A stretch of 64,000 nt of DNA from Peptostreptococcus faecalis (GCF_900240845.1 NZ_OERU01000001.1:340305-404304), one strand, 5' to 3'; positions 31,501 through 40,176 are shown, counted from the first letter of the stretch. Notes: generated by a model not told the origin, from the sequence alone. Made by a program: numbers and translations.

Positions 31501-31932
31501 TCCAACTTTTAACTTAAAAATATTTTCTTCAATTATTCTTTTAGGTATATATTTATTGGCAATTGAATCCACATAAGTAACTAAAATTATATTTTCTTTT
31601 TTAAGAAGTTTTAAATATGTCTTTAATCTTCTCGCATCAGACCTTCTATCTCTAGCGTCAAGATTATAAAACAAAATTTCATTTGCATCTAAAAATTCAA
31701 CTTTATTTTTAACGTATACGCTCAGTTCTTCATATACTTTTTTTGCTTCATACTCGCTGCTGGCTATATAAAGCATCTGTCTAGAAGTCGACTTATAAAT
31801 TGAATATGCAATATTTGTTCTAGCAGATGGAGTTAGACCATTTATTTGAATATTCCCCTCTAAGTCCACGGCTTTTTCTATTGAATTATATTCTAAACTA
31901 TTTTTTAAAGGATCTATTAATACATCCAGCAT
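28540..31932 (-). CDS. mfd: Transcription-repair coupling factor
   Basis: Mfd removes RNA polymerase stalled at DNA damage and recruits UvrA. The 1130-residue protein has the UvrB-homology region at the N-terminus, the CarD-like RNA polymerase-interacting domain (about 490-555, VGDYVVHENSGVGKYTGIE), the RecG-like translocase with Walker A DVGYGKTEIA and the DEEQRFGV box, and the C-terminal TRCF domain. Length is normal (B. subtilis 1177). Its place between pth and prsA matches the conserved pth-mfd order of Firmicutes. It starts with ATG at 31932. Confidence 0.98.
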   Translation of the reverse strand: MLDVLIDPLKNSLEYNSIEKAVDLEGNIQINGLTPSARTNIAYSIYKSTSRQMLYIASSEYEAKKVYEELSVYVKNKVEFLDANEILFYNLDARDRRSDARRLKTYLKLLKKENIILVTYVDSIANKYIPKRIIEENIFKLKVGQIQDITELIEKLVALGYQRVSKVEGFGQFSLRGGIVDISTLLYDNPIRIEFFDDEIDSIRSFDVYSQKSIEKMKTVTITPSRDFIYPEEVDDAIEKIKSETSDLSDPDVFRNIERIREKEYFDGLENYIDYLYDGEDKSIFEYLHENAIVFIDDITRYKERLKNYNSEFRENYLLNLERGLAIKSQGNLIYSYEEVKYWIKDKKVILNSMLPKTKDTMNIQSTIELNSRDIPSYNGRIDLFVEEVKRLRHSGYKIVVAVGTNDRAKKLSSILTESNIDNIYSSNRDVQIAASQIVLINANISQGFQIPSIKYQVITDKEMVGANKSGIKKKKKKRKQSAKIETFMDLKVGDYVVHENSGVGKYTGIEQISVNNIKKDYLKVVYQGDDVLYVPIEQMDKVQKYIGADAERVKLNKLGSQEWSKAKKKVKKEIEDMTKELLELYARRKNRKGYKFSKDSVWQNEFEDKFPYQETDDQLKAIKETKKDMESSKVMDRLVCGDVGYGKTEIAIRAIFKAVMDGKQVAVLVPTTILAQQHYNTFVERFEDYPIRVEVLSRFRTPKQQKEIIEDAKKGKVDVLLGTHRIVSKDIDMPKLGLVVIDEEQRFGVKHKEALKKIRANVDVLTLSATPIPRTLHMSLSGIRDMSIIEEPPQERYPVMTYVTEAKESIIQDEIYRELGRGGQVFLVYNRVEGIEQFAAKIKSLVPDANVGVAHGKMSSKQLENTILSFLSKEFDVLVCTTIIETGMDIANANTMIIYDADKMGLSQLYQLRGRVGRSSRQGYAYLMYERNKILSEVAEKRLKAIKEFTEFGSGFKVAMRDLEIRGAGDVLGAQQHGHMAVIGYELYVKMLNEAISKIKGEDLLEDVEVEIELSVNAYIPSKYIEDEIAKLEMYKKIATIESKEDMYEVQEELEDRFSDIPKETQTLLNIAYIKSLCKRLKIDKVKRVGQTIELEPVTKYETKEVSGYEIVMELEDMLEGFCKNIKTK

Positions 31933-31947
31933 CTTTTTGCACCTACT

Positions 31948-32508
31948 TTAACCATTATATTTATTCATAGCAGAGTCAATATTTGAATTTATTATTTCCT
32001 CTACAGTACTTACTGCTTTATCAATACCTTCCATCATATCTATTTCTTCGTCTTTGCTGACTCTTGACAACACAAAATTCGCAAGATCTCTTCCTTTATC
32101 CGGTTTTGATACTCCCACTCTAACTCTTGGAAATTCTACTGTTCCAATGTGTTTTATAATAGATTTCATACCGTTATGTGAGCCCGCACTTCCCTTTTTT
32201 CTAATTCTCAATTTTCCTACATCAAGATCTATATCATCGTATATTACGATTAAATTTTCTAAATCAACCTTATAAAAATTCAACACTGATACTACCGACT
32301 CCCCACTTAAATTCATGTAGGTTTGAGGTTTTACAATGATAACTTTCTCATTTCCTATTCTTCCCTCTCCGATAAGTGCTTTGTGTTTTATTTTATCTAT
32401 CTTAATATTATTTTTACTTGCTAGTTTATCCACTACGTCAAAACCAGCATTGTGTCTAGTATTTTCGTATTTTTTACCTGGATTTCCCAGCCCCACTATT
32501 ATATACAT
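31948..32508 (-). CDS. pth: Peptidyl-tRNA hydrolase
   Basis: Pth cleaves peptidyl-tRNAs that drop off the ribosome so the tRNA can be reused. The 186-residue protein shows [19 protein letters not shown] with catalytic His19, then [13 protein letters not shown], and [29 protein letters not shown], interrupted here by length rules only between motif blocks. All key residues are present. It lies directly upstream of mfd, as in B. subtilis (spoVC). Confidence 0.97.
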   Translation of the reverse strand: MYIIVGLGNPGKKYENTRHNAGFDVVDKLASKNNIKIDKIKHKALIGEGRIGNEKVIIVKPQTYMNLSGESVVSVLNFYKVDLENLIVIYDDIDLDVGKLRIRKKGSAGSHNGMKSIIKHIGTVEFPRVRVGVSKPDKGRDLANFVLSRVSKDEEIDMMEGIDKAVSTVEEIINSNIDSAMNKYNG

Positions 32509-32524
32509 TTTTTCTTAATCCTTC

Positions 32525-33151
32525 CTAAACTAACATTATTATCTCATTTAAAGCTATAAAACCAATAGAAATAAACGGTGTGAAAGATATCAGACCGTCT
32601 TTGTTTCCTTTTCTAATTATCATCACTACGCAATATAAAGCTGATGATAAAAATGATATTAAAATAATAATTAATACACCATGTAATCCGTTGACTAATC
32701 CTATAAGCGCAAAATATAAAACATCTCCTGCACCCATAGATTTCGTTAGGATAAAAATAAGTATTGAGATTACAAATAAATATAGCATTCCTGCAGAAAA
32801 ATTTACTATAATACTCCAACATTCTATCCCGCTACATACAAATACTGTGCATTGAATTAAAATTATTCCCACCTGTATCATTATACCACTAATAATGTCT
32901 ATATCAAATATAAATCTTTCTTTAATATCAACTATTACAACTATAAGCATCGATGGAATAAAGTATATAATCATAAGTCTATTTAAAAAACTGTATTGAA
33001 ATATTTCATTGTATTGAATCATTGCACATACTATAAAAAAAAGCACTATTTTTTCAGTATAGCAATAAAATATACCCCTATTTTTTAAAATTCCTATTAC
33101 ATATATCGTTATAAATATTGATGTAATTCCAAAATATATTAGACTTCCCAT
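32525..33151 (-). CDS. Type IV prepilin peptidase-like protein (A24 family, short form)
   Basis: A 208-residue membrane protein with about six to seven hydrophobic segments. It keeps the two aspartates of the A24 aspartyl protease: Asp75 in VVDIKERFIFD and Asp143 in the GAGD motif (140-143, SMGAGDVLYF). It lacks the N-terminal zinc/methyltransferase domain with paired CxxC motifs found in full-length PilD, so it is closer to TadV/CpaA-like short enzymes. It overlaps pilT upstream by 13 bases, so the two are coupled. No pilin, PilB, PilC or PilM-O genes are in this window, so its substrate is unknown. Confidence 0.82.
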   Translation of the reverse strand: MGSLIYFGITSIFITIYVIGILKNRGIFYCYTEKIVLFFIVCAMIQYNEIFQYSFLNRLMIIYFIPSMLIVVIVDIKERFIFDIDIISGIMIQVGIILIQCTVFVCSGIECWSIIVNFSAGMLYLFVISILIFILTKSMGAGDVLYFALIGLVNGLHGVLIIILISFLSSALYCVVMIIRKGNKDGLISFTPFISIGFIALNEIIMLV

Positions 33152-34215
33152 ACTTTGCTCACATCTTTTCTTATCCCGACTTTTCTCATCACACTTTCTT
33201 TATCAATGCAAGAACCTTGCAATGTATTAATGTCTATTTTTTTTGATTTAAAAAGCGAAATAATCTGTTCATCCATAGATACCATTCCCTTAGATTTATT
33301 AGTCAATACATAGTTGTCTATTTGATTACACTTGCCTTCTCTTATCATATTTGATACAGATTTATCTACATTTAAGATGTCAACCACAACAAAGACTTCT
33401 TTATTAGTATGAATAAGTTGTTGTGATAGTACACCTTTTAATACATAAGAGAGTTGTATTCTTACTTTGCAGGACTCCGAAGAATCAAACATATCTATAA
33501 TTCTTTCGATAGCATTGCTTGCCCCCAGTGTGTGTAGCGTACAAAAACACAAATGCCCAGTTTCAGCTGCCCTCATAGCAATTTTCACTGATTCTTCATC
33601 TCTTAACTCTCCAATTACCAATACATCCGGATCCTGTCTGAGCGAAAACTTCAGAGCATCATTAAAATTCTTTGAATCCCTATCTATTTCCCTTTGAGTT
33701 ATTATAGATAGTTTATTAGAATATATGTATTCAATAGGATCTTCTATAGTAATTATATGCTTTTTATGGTTCATGTTTATATGTTCTACCAACGCTGCTA
33801 GAGTCGTTGTTTTTCCAGATCCTGTGGGTCCGGTGATTATAATTATGCCAGAATTTAGCTCTGTAAATCTCTCGACTACCTTTGGTATGCCAAGAGATTT
33901 TAAATTTAGTATTTCACTTTTTATATTTCTAAAGACCATACCAATTTTCCCATTTTGGAGAAATATATTTCCTCTAAATCGCCTTTCTTCCTGCTCAAAA
34001 GAAAAATCAATCTCTTTATCTGAGTAAACTCTCTTGAACAGCTCTTTTTTTCCAATGCAATTCAAAAATTTTTCTATTTCAACTTTATCTACAAATTCAT
34101 CTGATTCTTCAATAAAACCATTCTCTCTTATATAGATATTCTCATTTTCTCTTATATGAATATCTGAAAAATTGATATCCCCGATAAATTTAATCAATCT
34201 TGTTATTTTATCCAT
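33139..34215 (-). CDS. pilT: PilT-type retraction ATPase
   Basis: PilT is the hexameric ATPase that powers retraction of type IV pili. The 358-residue protein has Walker A GPTGSGKTT (129-137), the Asp box ITIEDPIEYIYS (156-), Walker B DPDVLVIGELRDEES (195-209), the His box ETGHLCFCTLHT (218-229) and the C-terminal GMVSMDEQIISLF region typical of PilT and not PilB. The family AIRNLIRE motif is only partly kept (SNMIREGKCNQIDN). It is coupled to the prepilin peptidase-like gene. The rest of a pilus machine is not here, in contrast to the Clostridioides difficile type IV pilus locus, where pilT and pilD close a long pil cluster. Confidence 0.88.
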   Translation of the reverse strand: MDKITRLIKFIGDINFSDIHIRENENIYIRENGFIEESDEFVDKVEIEKFLNCIGKKELFKRVYSDKEIDFSFEQEERRFRGNIFLQNGKIGMVFRNIKSEILNLKSLGIPKVVERFTELNSGIIIITGPTGSGKTTTLAALVEHINMNHKKHIITIEDPIEYIYSNKLSIITQREIDRDSKNFNDALKFSLRQDPDVLVIGELRDEESVKIAMRAAETGHLCFCTLHTLGASNAIERIIDMFDSSESCKVRIQLSYVLKGVLSQQLIHTNKEVFVVVDILNVDKSVSNMIREGKCNQIDNYVLTNKSKGMVSMDEQIISLFKSKKIDINTLQGSCIDKESVMRKVGIRKDVSKVWEV

Positions 34216-34255
34216 ACTACTCTCCTAAAAATTACGATATTATCTATATTAAAAG

Positions 34256-34441
34256 CTATCTTTTTTTGAAAGATAATAAGCTTTTAATATTATAGTCAAT
34301 ATCAATTTTATTTAAGTCGTATATGGTTATGTTTATAAGGTTTTTCAAAAGGAAAATCCCCGTGCAACCTATATCAGATTGTACGGGGACTAGATAATTT
34401 TCATTTTTAATTTGTCTTAGTTTTAACTCTTTATCTTTCAA
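34256..34441 (-). CDS. Doubtful 61-residue ORF, faint PqqD-like N-terminus
   Basis: The frame starts with TTG at 34441 without a ribosome site and ends at 34256. The N-terminal half (LKLRQIKNENYLVPVQSD, then GIFLLKN) resembles the start of PqqD-family proteins, but the second half does not. A strong hairpin (34358-34388) lies within it. The frame may be a decayed PqqD-like gene, or it may be chance coding over a transcription terminator. It lies between the Mpv17-like gene and pilT, all on the minus strand. I give it low weight. Confidence 0.3.
   Translation of the reverse strand: MKDKELKLRQIKNENYLVPVQSDIGCTGIFLLKNLINITIYDLNKIDIDYNIKSLLSFKKR
34358..34388 (-). terminator. Hairpin after the Mpv17-like gene, possible terminator
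   Basis: A 10-bp stem CCCCGTGCAA with TTGTACGGGG (one G-T pair) is by far the most GC-rich short segment in this neighbourhood. On the minus strand it is followed by ATTTTCCTTTTG, a broken T-run. It could end transcription of the gene at 34465-35013 before pilT. Confidence 0.5.
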
Positions 34442-34464
34442 ATTTAATGTTTTATCTACTAAAA

Positions 34465-35013
34465 CTAAGATTTAAAAGATAATATAACACCTAAACATAT
34501 TGATAATAATGCCGCAAATACTACTCTAAACTCTCCTGGTAATAGGAATGTTATTGTATGTGCCGGAATCCAAAATGTTGGTATAGTTCCTATAAGCACA
34601 TTTTTAGCGTAAGCATAGTAGTCTACGTTGTCACATACCTTTTTAAGCGTAATTTTTTCTCCCTTAGAGTTATACTTCAAATCTAAGTATGTATCTGTGT
34701 GCTTGTGCAGCACCATGAATACCGGACCAAATGTGAAGTTCATAACTAATGAAGTTAAAAATGCAAACATAAAAGTCGACTTCATTATAGTCGAACTAGC
34801 CTTTGCAAGTTTCATTCCCATAGCATCTGCAAACACACCCATCATAAAGGCAATCCATACACCAAGAAGACCCCATATCAACATTCTATATCCTACAGAA
34901 TGTGGTATAGTCAATTTCTTGTTTTTTATACTTAGTGCTAGAATTTCCCCAAATGTGGCAAGTATTGCAAACTTTATGAATGATAGTACATAATGATTTG
35001 TAAAAAAAGCCAT
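34465..35013 (-). CDS. Small integral membrane protein, Mpv17/PMP22-like
   Basis: A 182-residue protein with about four membrane segments. I do not recognise it with certainty. The C-terminal stretch TIPTFWIPAHTITFLL followed by EFRVVFAALLSICLGVILS follows the pattern of the eukaryotic Mpv17/PMP22 family (W-x-P...F..P..R...), and the FGPVFMVLHKH segment would match its central motif, so a distant Mpv17 relation is suggested. The ATG at 35013 has a perfect GGAGG site (35018-35024); an in-frame TTG at 35025 is not needed. It sits between prs and pilT with no functional link visible. Confidence 0.7.
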   Translation of the reverse strand: MAFFTNHYVLSFIKFAILATFGEILALSIKNKKLTIPHSVGYRMLIWGLLGVWIAFMMGVFADAMGMKLAKASSTIMKSTFMFAFLTSLVMNFTFGPVFMVLHKHTDTYLDLKYNSKGEKITLKKVCDNVDYYAYAKNVLIGTIPTFWIPAHTITFLLPGEFRVVFAALLSICLGVILSFKS

Positions 35014-35091
35014 ATTTACCTCCAAAAAATTTTCATGATATCCTTTTCATTATACATTAGAAATATATAAATTTCAAACATTACAACAAAA

Positions 35092-35113
35092 AAAACCAAG
35101 ATTTCTTGGTTTT
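35092..35113 (-). terminator. Rho-independent terminator after prs
   Basis: A perfect AAAACCAAGA stem with its complement and a minimal loop, followed on the minus strand by eight Ts. It closes the glmU-prs unit. Confidence 0.88.
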
Positions 35114-35160
35114 CTCTGTTGTTGATATGAATTTCTTTATTTCAAAAATAAACTGAAATA

Positions 35161-36126
35161 CTAAAACAGTTTACTTACTGAATCAAATGTATATATTCTA
35201 TTTATTGCGTCCGCAAAAATCTTGGCTACGGACATAGTTTTTATTTTTTTGATTTTCTTTTCATCCGATAATTCAATTGTATCTAGTACAATTAATTCTT
35301 TTATATCTGAATTTTCTATTCTCTCTATTGCTGGTCCAGATAAAACAGCGTGTGTACAACAAGCATAAACATCTTTTGCACCAAATTTCTTAAGTGCTGA
35401 AGCCGCATTTACAATTGTACCTGCAGTATCTATCATATCGTCAAGTAATATAACATTTTTACCTTCTACTTCACCGATTATATTCATTACTTCACTAACA
35501 TTTGGCTTTGGTCTTCTCTTATCGATTATTGCAATAGGAACTTCTTTGTTTATTTTGCTGCTTATTTCATTTGCAAACTTTCTAGATCTTGTAACACTAC
35601 CTAAATCAGGTGATACAACTGTCAAGTCATCTAAATTTAAATCAGCAAAATAATCTGATAATATCTTTCCTCCCAATAGATGATCTACTGGTATATCAAA
35701 ATACCCTTGAATCTGACCTGCATGTAAGTCCATTGTAAGAACTCTATCAGCACCTGCTGCAGTGATTAAGTTTGCAACTAATTTTGCAGTGATTGGATCT
35801 CTAGCCTTAGCTTTTCTATCTTGTCTTGCATACCCATAATATGGTATAACGGCTGTAACTGATCCTACAGAGGCTCTCTTAAGAGCATCAATTAATATCA
35901 GCAATTCCATTAAATTATTATTCACAGGGCTATTTGTGGACTGAATTAAAAAGACGTCACAGCCTCTTACAGTTTCGTTTATTGTAACTGCTATTTCACC
36001 ATCGCTAAAAGTTTTTACCTGGCAATCAACTAAGTTCATATCTAAGCAATCTGCTATTTTGCTAGCTAGTTCTTTAGATGCATTACCAGCTATTAGCTTC
36101 ATCTTATGGTTATTATAACAACTCAT
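35161..36126 (-). CDS. prs: Ribose-phosphate pyrophosphokinase
   Basis: Prs makes PRPP from ribose 5-phosphate and ATP; PRPP feeds purine, pyrimidine, NAD and amino acid synthesis. The 321-residue protein has the ATP loop [15 protein letters not shown], the [19 protein letters not shown] flexible region, [11 protein letters not shown] and the PRPP-binding [13 protein letters not shown]. The start ATG at 36126 has an AGGAGG site. It follows glmU by about 70 bases, the glmU-prs order conserved in Firmicutes. Its product is used by upp, pncB and cobT-type enzymes and sensed by PurR in this window. Confidence 0.97.
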   Translation of the reverse strand: MSCYNNHKMKLIAGNASKELASKIADCLDMNLVDCQVKTFSDGEIAVTINETVRGCDVFLIQSTNSPVNNNLMELLILIDALKRASVGSVTAVIPYYGYARQDRKAKARDPITAKLVANLITAAGADRVLTMDLHAGQIQGYFDIPVDHLLGGKILSDYFADLNLDDLTVVSPDLGSVTRSRKFANEISSKINKEVPIAIIDKRRPKPNVSEVMNIIGEVEGKNVILLDDMIDTAGTIVNAASALKKFGAKDVYACCTHAVLSGPAIERIENSDIKELIVLDTIELSDEKKIKKIKTMSVAKIFADAINRIYTFDSVSKLF

Positions 36127-36196
36127 AAAAAAACCTCCTAAAATGTAAATATTTTCTCTTCCTGTTTATATTCCGCTAATCATTATAACACAATTT

Positions 36197-37570
36197 TTAC
36201 TTTTGTTCATCTCTTTTTCTTTTATTCTCTACCCAACCAGGTTTTAAAACCTGTCTTTGTCTAGCAATAGCTAAATTACCTTGAGGAACATCATCCGTTA
36301 TAGTCGATCCTGTCGCTATATAAGCGTCTTCTTCAATTACTACTGGAGCTATTAGATTAGAGTTTGACCCAATAAAAGCATTGTCTTTTACTATAGACTT
36401 AAATTTATTTTTTCCGTCGTAATTTACAAATACTACTCCACAACCTATATTAACATTTTTGCCAACCTCTGCGTCTCCTATGTAGGATAAGTGAGAAGCT
36501 TTTGATCCATCTCCTATTTTAGCTTTTTTGACTTCAACAAAGTCTCCTATTTTACAGTTATTACCAACTTGAGATTGAGGTCTTAAATAAGCAAAAGGAC
36601 CTACTTTTGTATTACTTCCTACTTCAGAATCCAGTATTTCAGATTTTTTAATAGTTGTATCATCACCTACAGTAGAATTTTCAATAGTTGTATCTGGTCC
36701 TATAGTACATGATGATCCTATTTTTGATTTCTTTGTAATCATGCAACCAGGCATTATCACAGTATCATTACCTATTTCAACATCTTTATCAATATATGTA
36801 GAATCTACATCAATTATTGTTACTCCATTTTCCATATGAGCTTCATTTATTTTTCTTCTCATTATTTTTTCAGCGTTTGAAAGTTGAACTCTTGAGTTTA
36901 CACCCATTAATTCTTCGATTGTTGCTCCTTCGCATGCTCCAGCTTTACCACCAGATAGTCTGATTAGTTCTATTGTGTCTGGAAGATAGTATTCACCTTG
37001 AGCATTATCATTACCTACTTTTGCCAATGCTTCTTTTAAATATTTTCCTTTAAAGCAATATATCCCAGAATTAATTTCCTTTACTGCTTTTTCTTCATCG
37101 CTAGCATCTTTTTGTTCAACAATTTTTATTAAATGTTTATTACTATCTCTTATTATTCTTCCATATCCTGTAGGATCTTCCACAGATGTAGTCAATACTG
37201 TCACTGCAAAATCTCCATTTTTATGGAAATCAAAAAATGAACTTAAAGTTTCAGATTCAATAAGAGGTGTATCTCCGCACAAAACTACAACAGTATCATC
37301 TTCACCTATATAATCATTTGCCATCATAACAGCGTGTGCAGTTCCAAGCTGTTCGTTTTGCACCACAACTTTCACATCTTCGCTAAGTGCTGATTTCACT
37401 TCATCTATACCATGACCTAGCACTACTATATTTTCATCCACTCCCGCTTCAGCAGAAGCATCTACTACATGATTTACCATTTCTTTCCCACATACTTTAT
37501 GTACAACTTTTGGGTGGGAAGATTTCATTCTCGTTCCTTTACCGGCAGCAAGTATTATTGCTTTTTTCAT
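36197..37570 (-). CDS. glmU: Bifunctional UDP-N-acetylglucosamine pyrophosphorylase / glucosamine-1-phosphate N-acetyltransferase
   Basis: GlmU makes UDP-GlcNAc, the first committed precursor for peptidoglycan. The 457-residue protein has the N-terminal uridylyltransferase domain (about 1-225, LAAGKGTRMKSSHPKV) and a C-terminal left-handed beta-helix with hexapeptide repeats (about 250-440) carrying the acetyltransferase site. Both domains look complete. The ATG at 37570 has a GGAGG site and matches the family start; the frame extends to 37609 without support. It precedes prs. MurC, encoded at 40.4 kb, acts later in the same pathway. Confidence 0.97.
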   Translation of the reverse strand: MKKAIILAAGKGTRMKSSHPKVVHKVCGKEMVNHVVDASAEAGVDENIVVLGHGIDEVKSALSEDVKVVVQNEQLGTAHAVMMANDYIGEDDTVVVLCGDTPLIESETLSSFFDFHKNGDFAVTVLTTSVEDPTGYGRIIRDSNKHLIKIVEQKDASDEEKAVKEINSGIYCFKGKYLKEALAKVGNDNAQGEYYLPDTIELIRLSGGKAGACEGATIEELMGVNSRVQLSNAEKIMRRKINEAHMENGVTIIDVDSTYIDKDVEIGNDTVIMPGCMITKKSKIGSSCTIGPDTTIENSTVGDDTTIKKSEILDSEVGSNTKVGPFAYLRPQSQVGNNCKIGDFVEVKKAKIGDGSKASHLSYIGDAEVGKNVNIGCGVVFVNYDGKNKFKSIVKDNAFIGSNSNLIAPVVIEEDAYIATGSTITDDVPQGNLAIARQRQVLKPGWVENKRKRDEQK

Positions 37571-37673
37571 ATTCCGTTCCTCCAAAATGCTAATAGAATG
37601 TTTTTTCATTCTTATTTCATAATTAATATTTTATTATGTATTTTAAACATCAATTCATTTCAAAAATATTATA

Positions 37674-38324
37674 TCATATAATTACGGCTCTTTGCCCCAT
37701 TTGATAATATAATTTTATAAACTGTACAAAGTTAACGCTTCTTTTTCCTTGAATTGGGTCAATTATATAAACTTTGCCTTTTCCGACACCTTCAACAACT
37801 ACACAGTGTAGATTTTTATATAAAGGTAGCTTTTCTCCTTGTAAATTCGTATAATACCTATCCCCATATTCTGGTGACTTATCATCTATTGTATACCATA
37901 CTGCTACAGGTTTTTTGTCAAAAATAACATTATTTAAAACACCAAAAACACTCATCCCAGTCTTATCCTCTGCTCGCTGAGATACACCTAGATTCTCAAA
38001 GTATCTGTTTGCACAATCTGCAATAGGCTTTGCGTAGCTGTAGTAACCACTTTTTTTGTATGGATTTCCTATATAATATTCTTCTGGATCAGTATTATAA
38101 AATCCACTTTTTTTCAAAAAGTTATCATTTAAATATTCCTTGCTTACATCGTAGCCACTATATTTCATCAGCATTGAAAGAGAAGTAATCTCACAGCCAT
38201 TTGGCATATTTGGAAATTGATTTTTAGACTCAACATTTAAATATCTTGTCGGAATAAAGTAAAATCCCATGACTACTATTGCTATAACTACAAAAATTTT
38301 TATTAAAGTCCACAATTTTTTCAT
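37674..38324 (-). CDS. Membrane-anchored C39-like cysteine peptidase
   Basis: A 216-residue protein with an N-terminal signal anchor (about residues 5-24) and an extracellular papain-like domain of the C39_2 type. The likely catalytic residues are Cys44 in PNGCEITSLSML, His173 in LHCVVVEG and Asp189 in IIDPIQG, in the right order and spacing. The family is found at the Firmicute cell surface, but substrates are mostly unknown; it is not fused to a transporter, so it is not a bacteriocin exporter. It lies upstream of glmU by about 100 bases on the same strand. Confidence 0.85.
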   Translation of the reverse strand: MKKLWTLIKIFVVIAIVVMGFYFIPTRYLNVESKNQFPNMPNGCEITSLSMLMKYSGYDVSKEYLNDNFLKKSGFYNTDPEEYYIGNPYKKSGYYSYAKPIADCANRYFENLGVSQRAEDKTGMSVFGVLNNVIFDKKPVAVWYTIDDKSPEYGDRYYTNLQGEKLPLYKNLHCVVVEGVGKGKVYIIDPIQGKRSVNFVQFIKLYYQMGQRAVII

Positions 38325-38451
38325 AACAAATTATAACGATTTTTTTATCGTGTTTCCTCCTTTTCTATATACATTATTCTGCATATAAATATTAATAATA
38401 AATAACAATATGATAATATATCAAAATAAATTATAGCTTAACTGCACAATA

Positions 38452-38481
38452 AAAGCCGCTGCATAGTATCGCAACGACTTT
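38452..38481 (-). terminator. Rho-independent terminator after the pentapeptide-repeat gene
   Basis: An 11-bp stem with two G-T pairs (AAAGCCGCTGC with GCAACGACTTT, eight-base loop) followed on the minus strand by TTTTATT. Confidence 0.82.
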
Positions 38482-38493
38482 CTAAAATTTCAT

Positions 38494-39213
38494 TTACATA
38501 TATGCTAACGCTTCTTCTTTACTCATCCAAAAGTGAATACCATGAGTTGACTCTAACCATCTATCATCATTAAATTCATCTGCGTATGAATATTCACCCA
38601 ATCTATAGGAAAATTCTCCATCGACAAATGAAGTCGCCTCTCTGTAAAATCCTGTACCATCGAGATTGGTTATAGATACAGTCTTAGCCTTATCACATCT
38701 ACATGCATTAGTAGTTCCTGAACATCTCTTTGCATCTTTTGGTATCAATAACTTTACAAGCCTATCATTAAAACATTTTTTGTATCCAAAAAAATATCCT
38801 GTTTCAGGGCAAGACATTTTAAAATGTATAGTCTTATCAGTATAGATTAAATTTTCTAAATTTGCCCCTTCTAATAAAGCTCCTGTAAAAACTGTTTCAT
38901 CACAGTTGGTATTAGAAAGATTAGAATTTCTAAAATCTCCATTTTCTAAGTTGGCTCCTCTGAAATTGCTGCCACTAAAATCAATCCCTTTACACATTGT
39001 ATTTCCAAGAACCGAATCCTCAAAATTTGTTTCTATGAATTTCACATTTACAAAATCACTCCACGAAAAATCTATTTTGCTTAAATCCATTCCGCTTAAA
39101 TCCATGTCAGAAATAGAAATTTCACGCATATCTATAATTTTTTCATCATTTTTTTTATTTTCTCTTAAATACTTGATTCTTTCTGTCAGCTCATCAAAGT
39201 TTAAATCAATCAT
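38494..39213 (-). CDS. Pentapeptide-repeat protein with C-terminal DUF5758-like domain
   Basis: Residues about 35-125 form pentapeptide repeats (for example MDLSG, MDLSK, IDFSW, then SNFRG, ANLEN, GDFRN, SNLSN), which fold as a right-handed square beta-helix. Residues about 128-239 are a separate domain with MSCPETGYFFGYKKC, a cysteine cluster (CSGTTNACRC) and a conserved GIHFWMSKEEAL end, which resembles DUF5758. Some pentapeptide proteins protect DNA gyrase, but those are all-repeat proteins without this tail, so that role should not be assumed. It is a single gene with its own terminator. Confidence 0.85.
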   Translation of the reverse strand: MIDLNFDELTERIKYLRENKKNDEKIIDMREISISDMDLSGMDLSKIDFSWSDFVNVKFIETNFEDSVLGNTMCKGIDFSGSNFRGANLENGDFRNSNLSNTNCDETVFTGALLEGANLENLIYTDKTIHFKMSCPETGYFFGYKKCFNDRLVKLLIPKDAKRCSGTTNACRCDKAKTVSITNLDGTGFYREATSFVDGEFSYRLGEYSYADEFNDDRWLESTHGIHFWMSKEEALAYM

Positions 39214-39348
39214 AAAAAATACCTCTCTAAAATACTGCTACAAGAAATATCTGTTTTGAACATTCAGTTATTACAAATCCTATACAAAGGTTCATTTTTG
39301 GTATTAGAAATACCAATCAAAAATTATTAATTCATTATATTAGTAATT

Positions 39349-40176
39349 CTATTCTCTATACTCATAGTTGAAAGTCTTTAAATTCGGATGTACCGATATC
39401 TGGCTTCCATCTGTGTCTAACTCTAAAAGTGAAATATAGTTTGATACCAACTTGTTTTCCGGCTTTACAGTCGATATAAATACACCTGCCGCAACTACCT
39501 CTGTATCGAACTCCTTCATAAGCTCTGTCATACCTTTAATAGTTCCGCCACCTCTCATAAAGTCATCTATTATAATGACTTTGCTACCTGGTTTTAAAGC
39601 TTTACTCGGTAAACTCATCGTTTCAATTTTTGAAGAAGAACCCGTAACATATGTCATGCTAATAGTCGGACCTTCAGATACTTTTGTATTTTTTCTTATT
39701 ATTACTAAAGGTAGGTTCATAGCTTTAGCTGTCATCAGCGCCATAGGAATACCTTTAGTCTCCATAGTTACAACACAATCTATTTCGCTATAATCAATGT
39801 TTGATGCAAATATTTCTCCTATTTTATATACAACGTTTGGGTCGTATATTAAATCTATCAAGTACAAAAATCCACCTGATAATATTCTTCCCTCTTCTTT
39901 TATTCTATCACAAAGCTCAAATAAAAATTTTTCATTTTCTTCTTTTGATGTTTTAGGAATATATTTTACTCCTCCAGCTGCACCTGATATTGTCACAACT
40001 TTTCCCAATTGTAATTTTTCAAATACGTTTTTAACTACAATTAAATCTTCACTAATAGTAGACTTTGCTGCATTAAATTGATTTGTAAAATAACTCAGTG
40101 TATAAATTTTGTTAGGATTATCAGATAATATCTTTACAATAGCTCCTATCCTTTCATTTCTTTTGAACTTTTCCAT
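39349..40176 (-). CDS. purR: Pur operon repressor PurR, Bacillus type
   Basis: A 275-residue repressor with an N-terminal winged helix (about 1-75) and a phosphoribosyltransferase-like domain whose PRPP-binding motif reads VIIIDDFMRGGGT (about 198-210). In B. subtilis PRPP binding releases it from pairs of PurBoxes in front of purine genes. It is unrelated to E. coli LacI-type PurR. The gene diverges from murC; an 8-bp inverted repeat overlaps a promoter facing purR in the gap (40352-40386), which fits autoregulation. prs, whose product is the effector, is encoded nearby. Confidence 0.95.
   Translation of the reverse strand: MEKFKRNERIGAIVKILSDNPNKIYTLSYFTNQFNAAKSTISEDLIVVKNVFEKLQLGKVVTISGAAGGVKYIPKTSKEENEKFLFELCDRIKEEGRILSGGFLYLIDLIYDPNVVYKIGEIFASNIDYSEIDCVVTMETKGIPMALMTAKAMNLPLVIIRKNTKVSEGPTISMTYVTGSSSKIETMSLPSKALKPGSKVIIIDDFMRGGGTIKGMTELMKEFDTEVVAAGVFISTVKPENKLVSNYISLLELDTDGSQISVHPNLKTFNYEYRE

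Noticed and set aside
39290..39320. Small TTGGTATT hairpin after purR
   Set aside because: Short three-base loop and no T-run on either strand; too weak to call a terminator.
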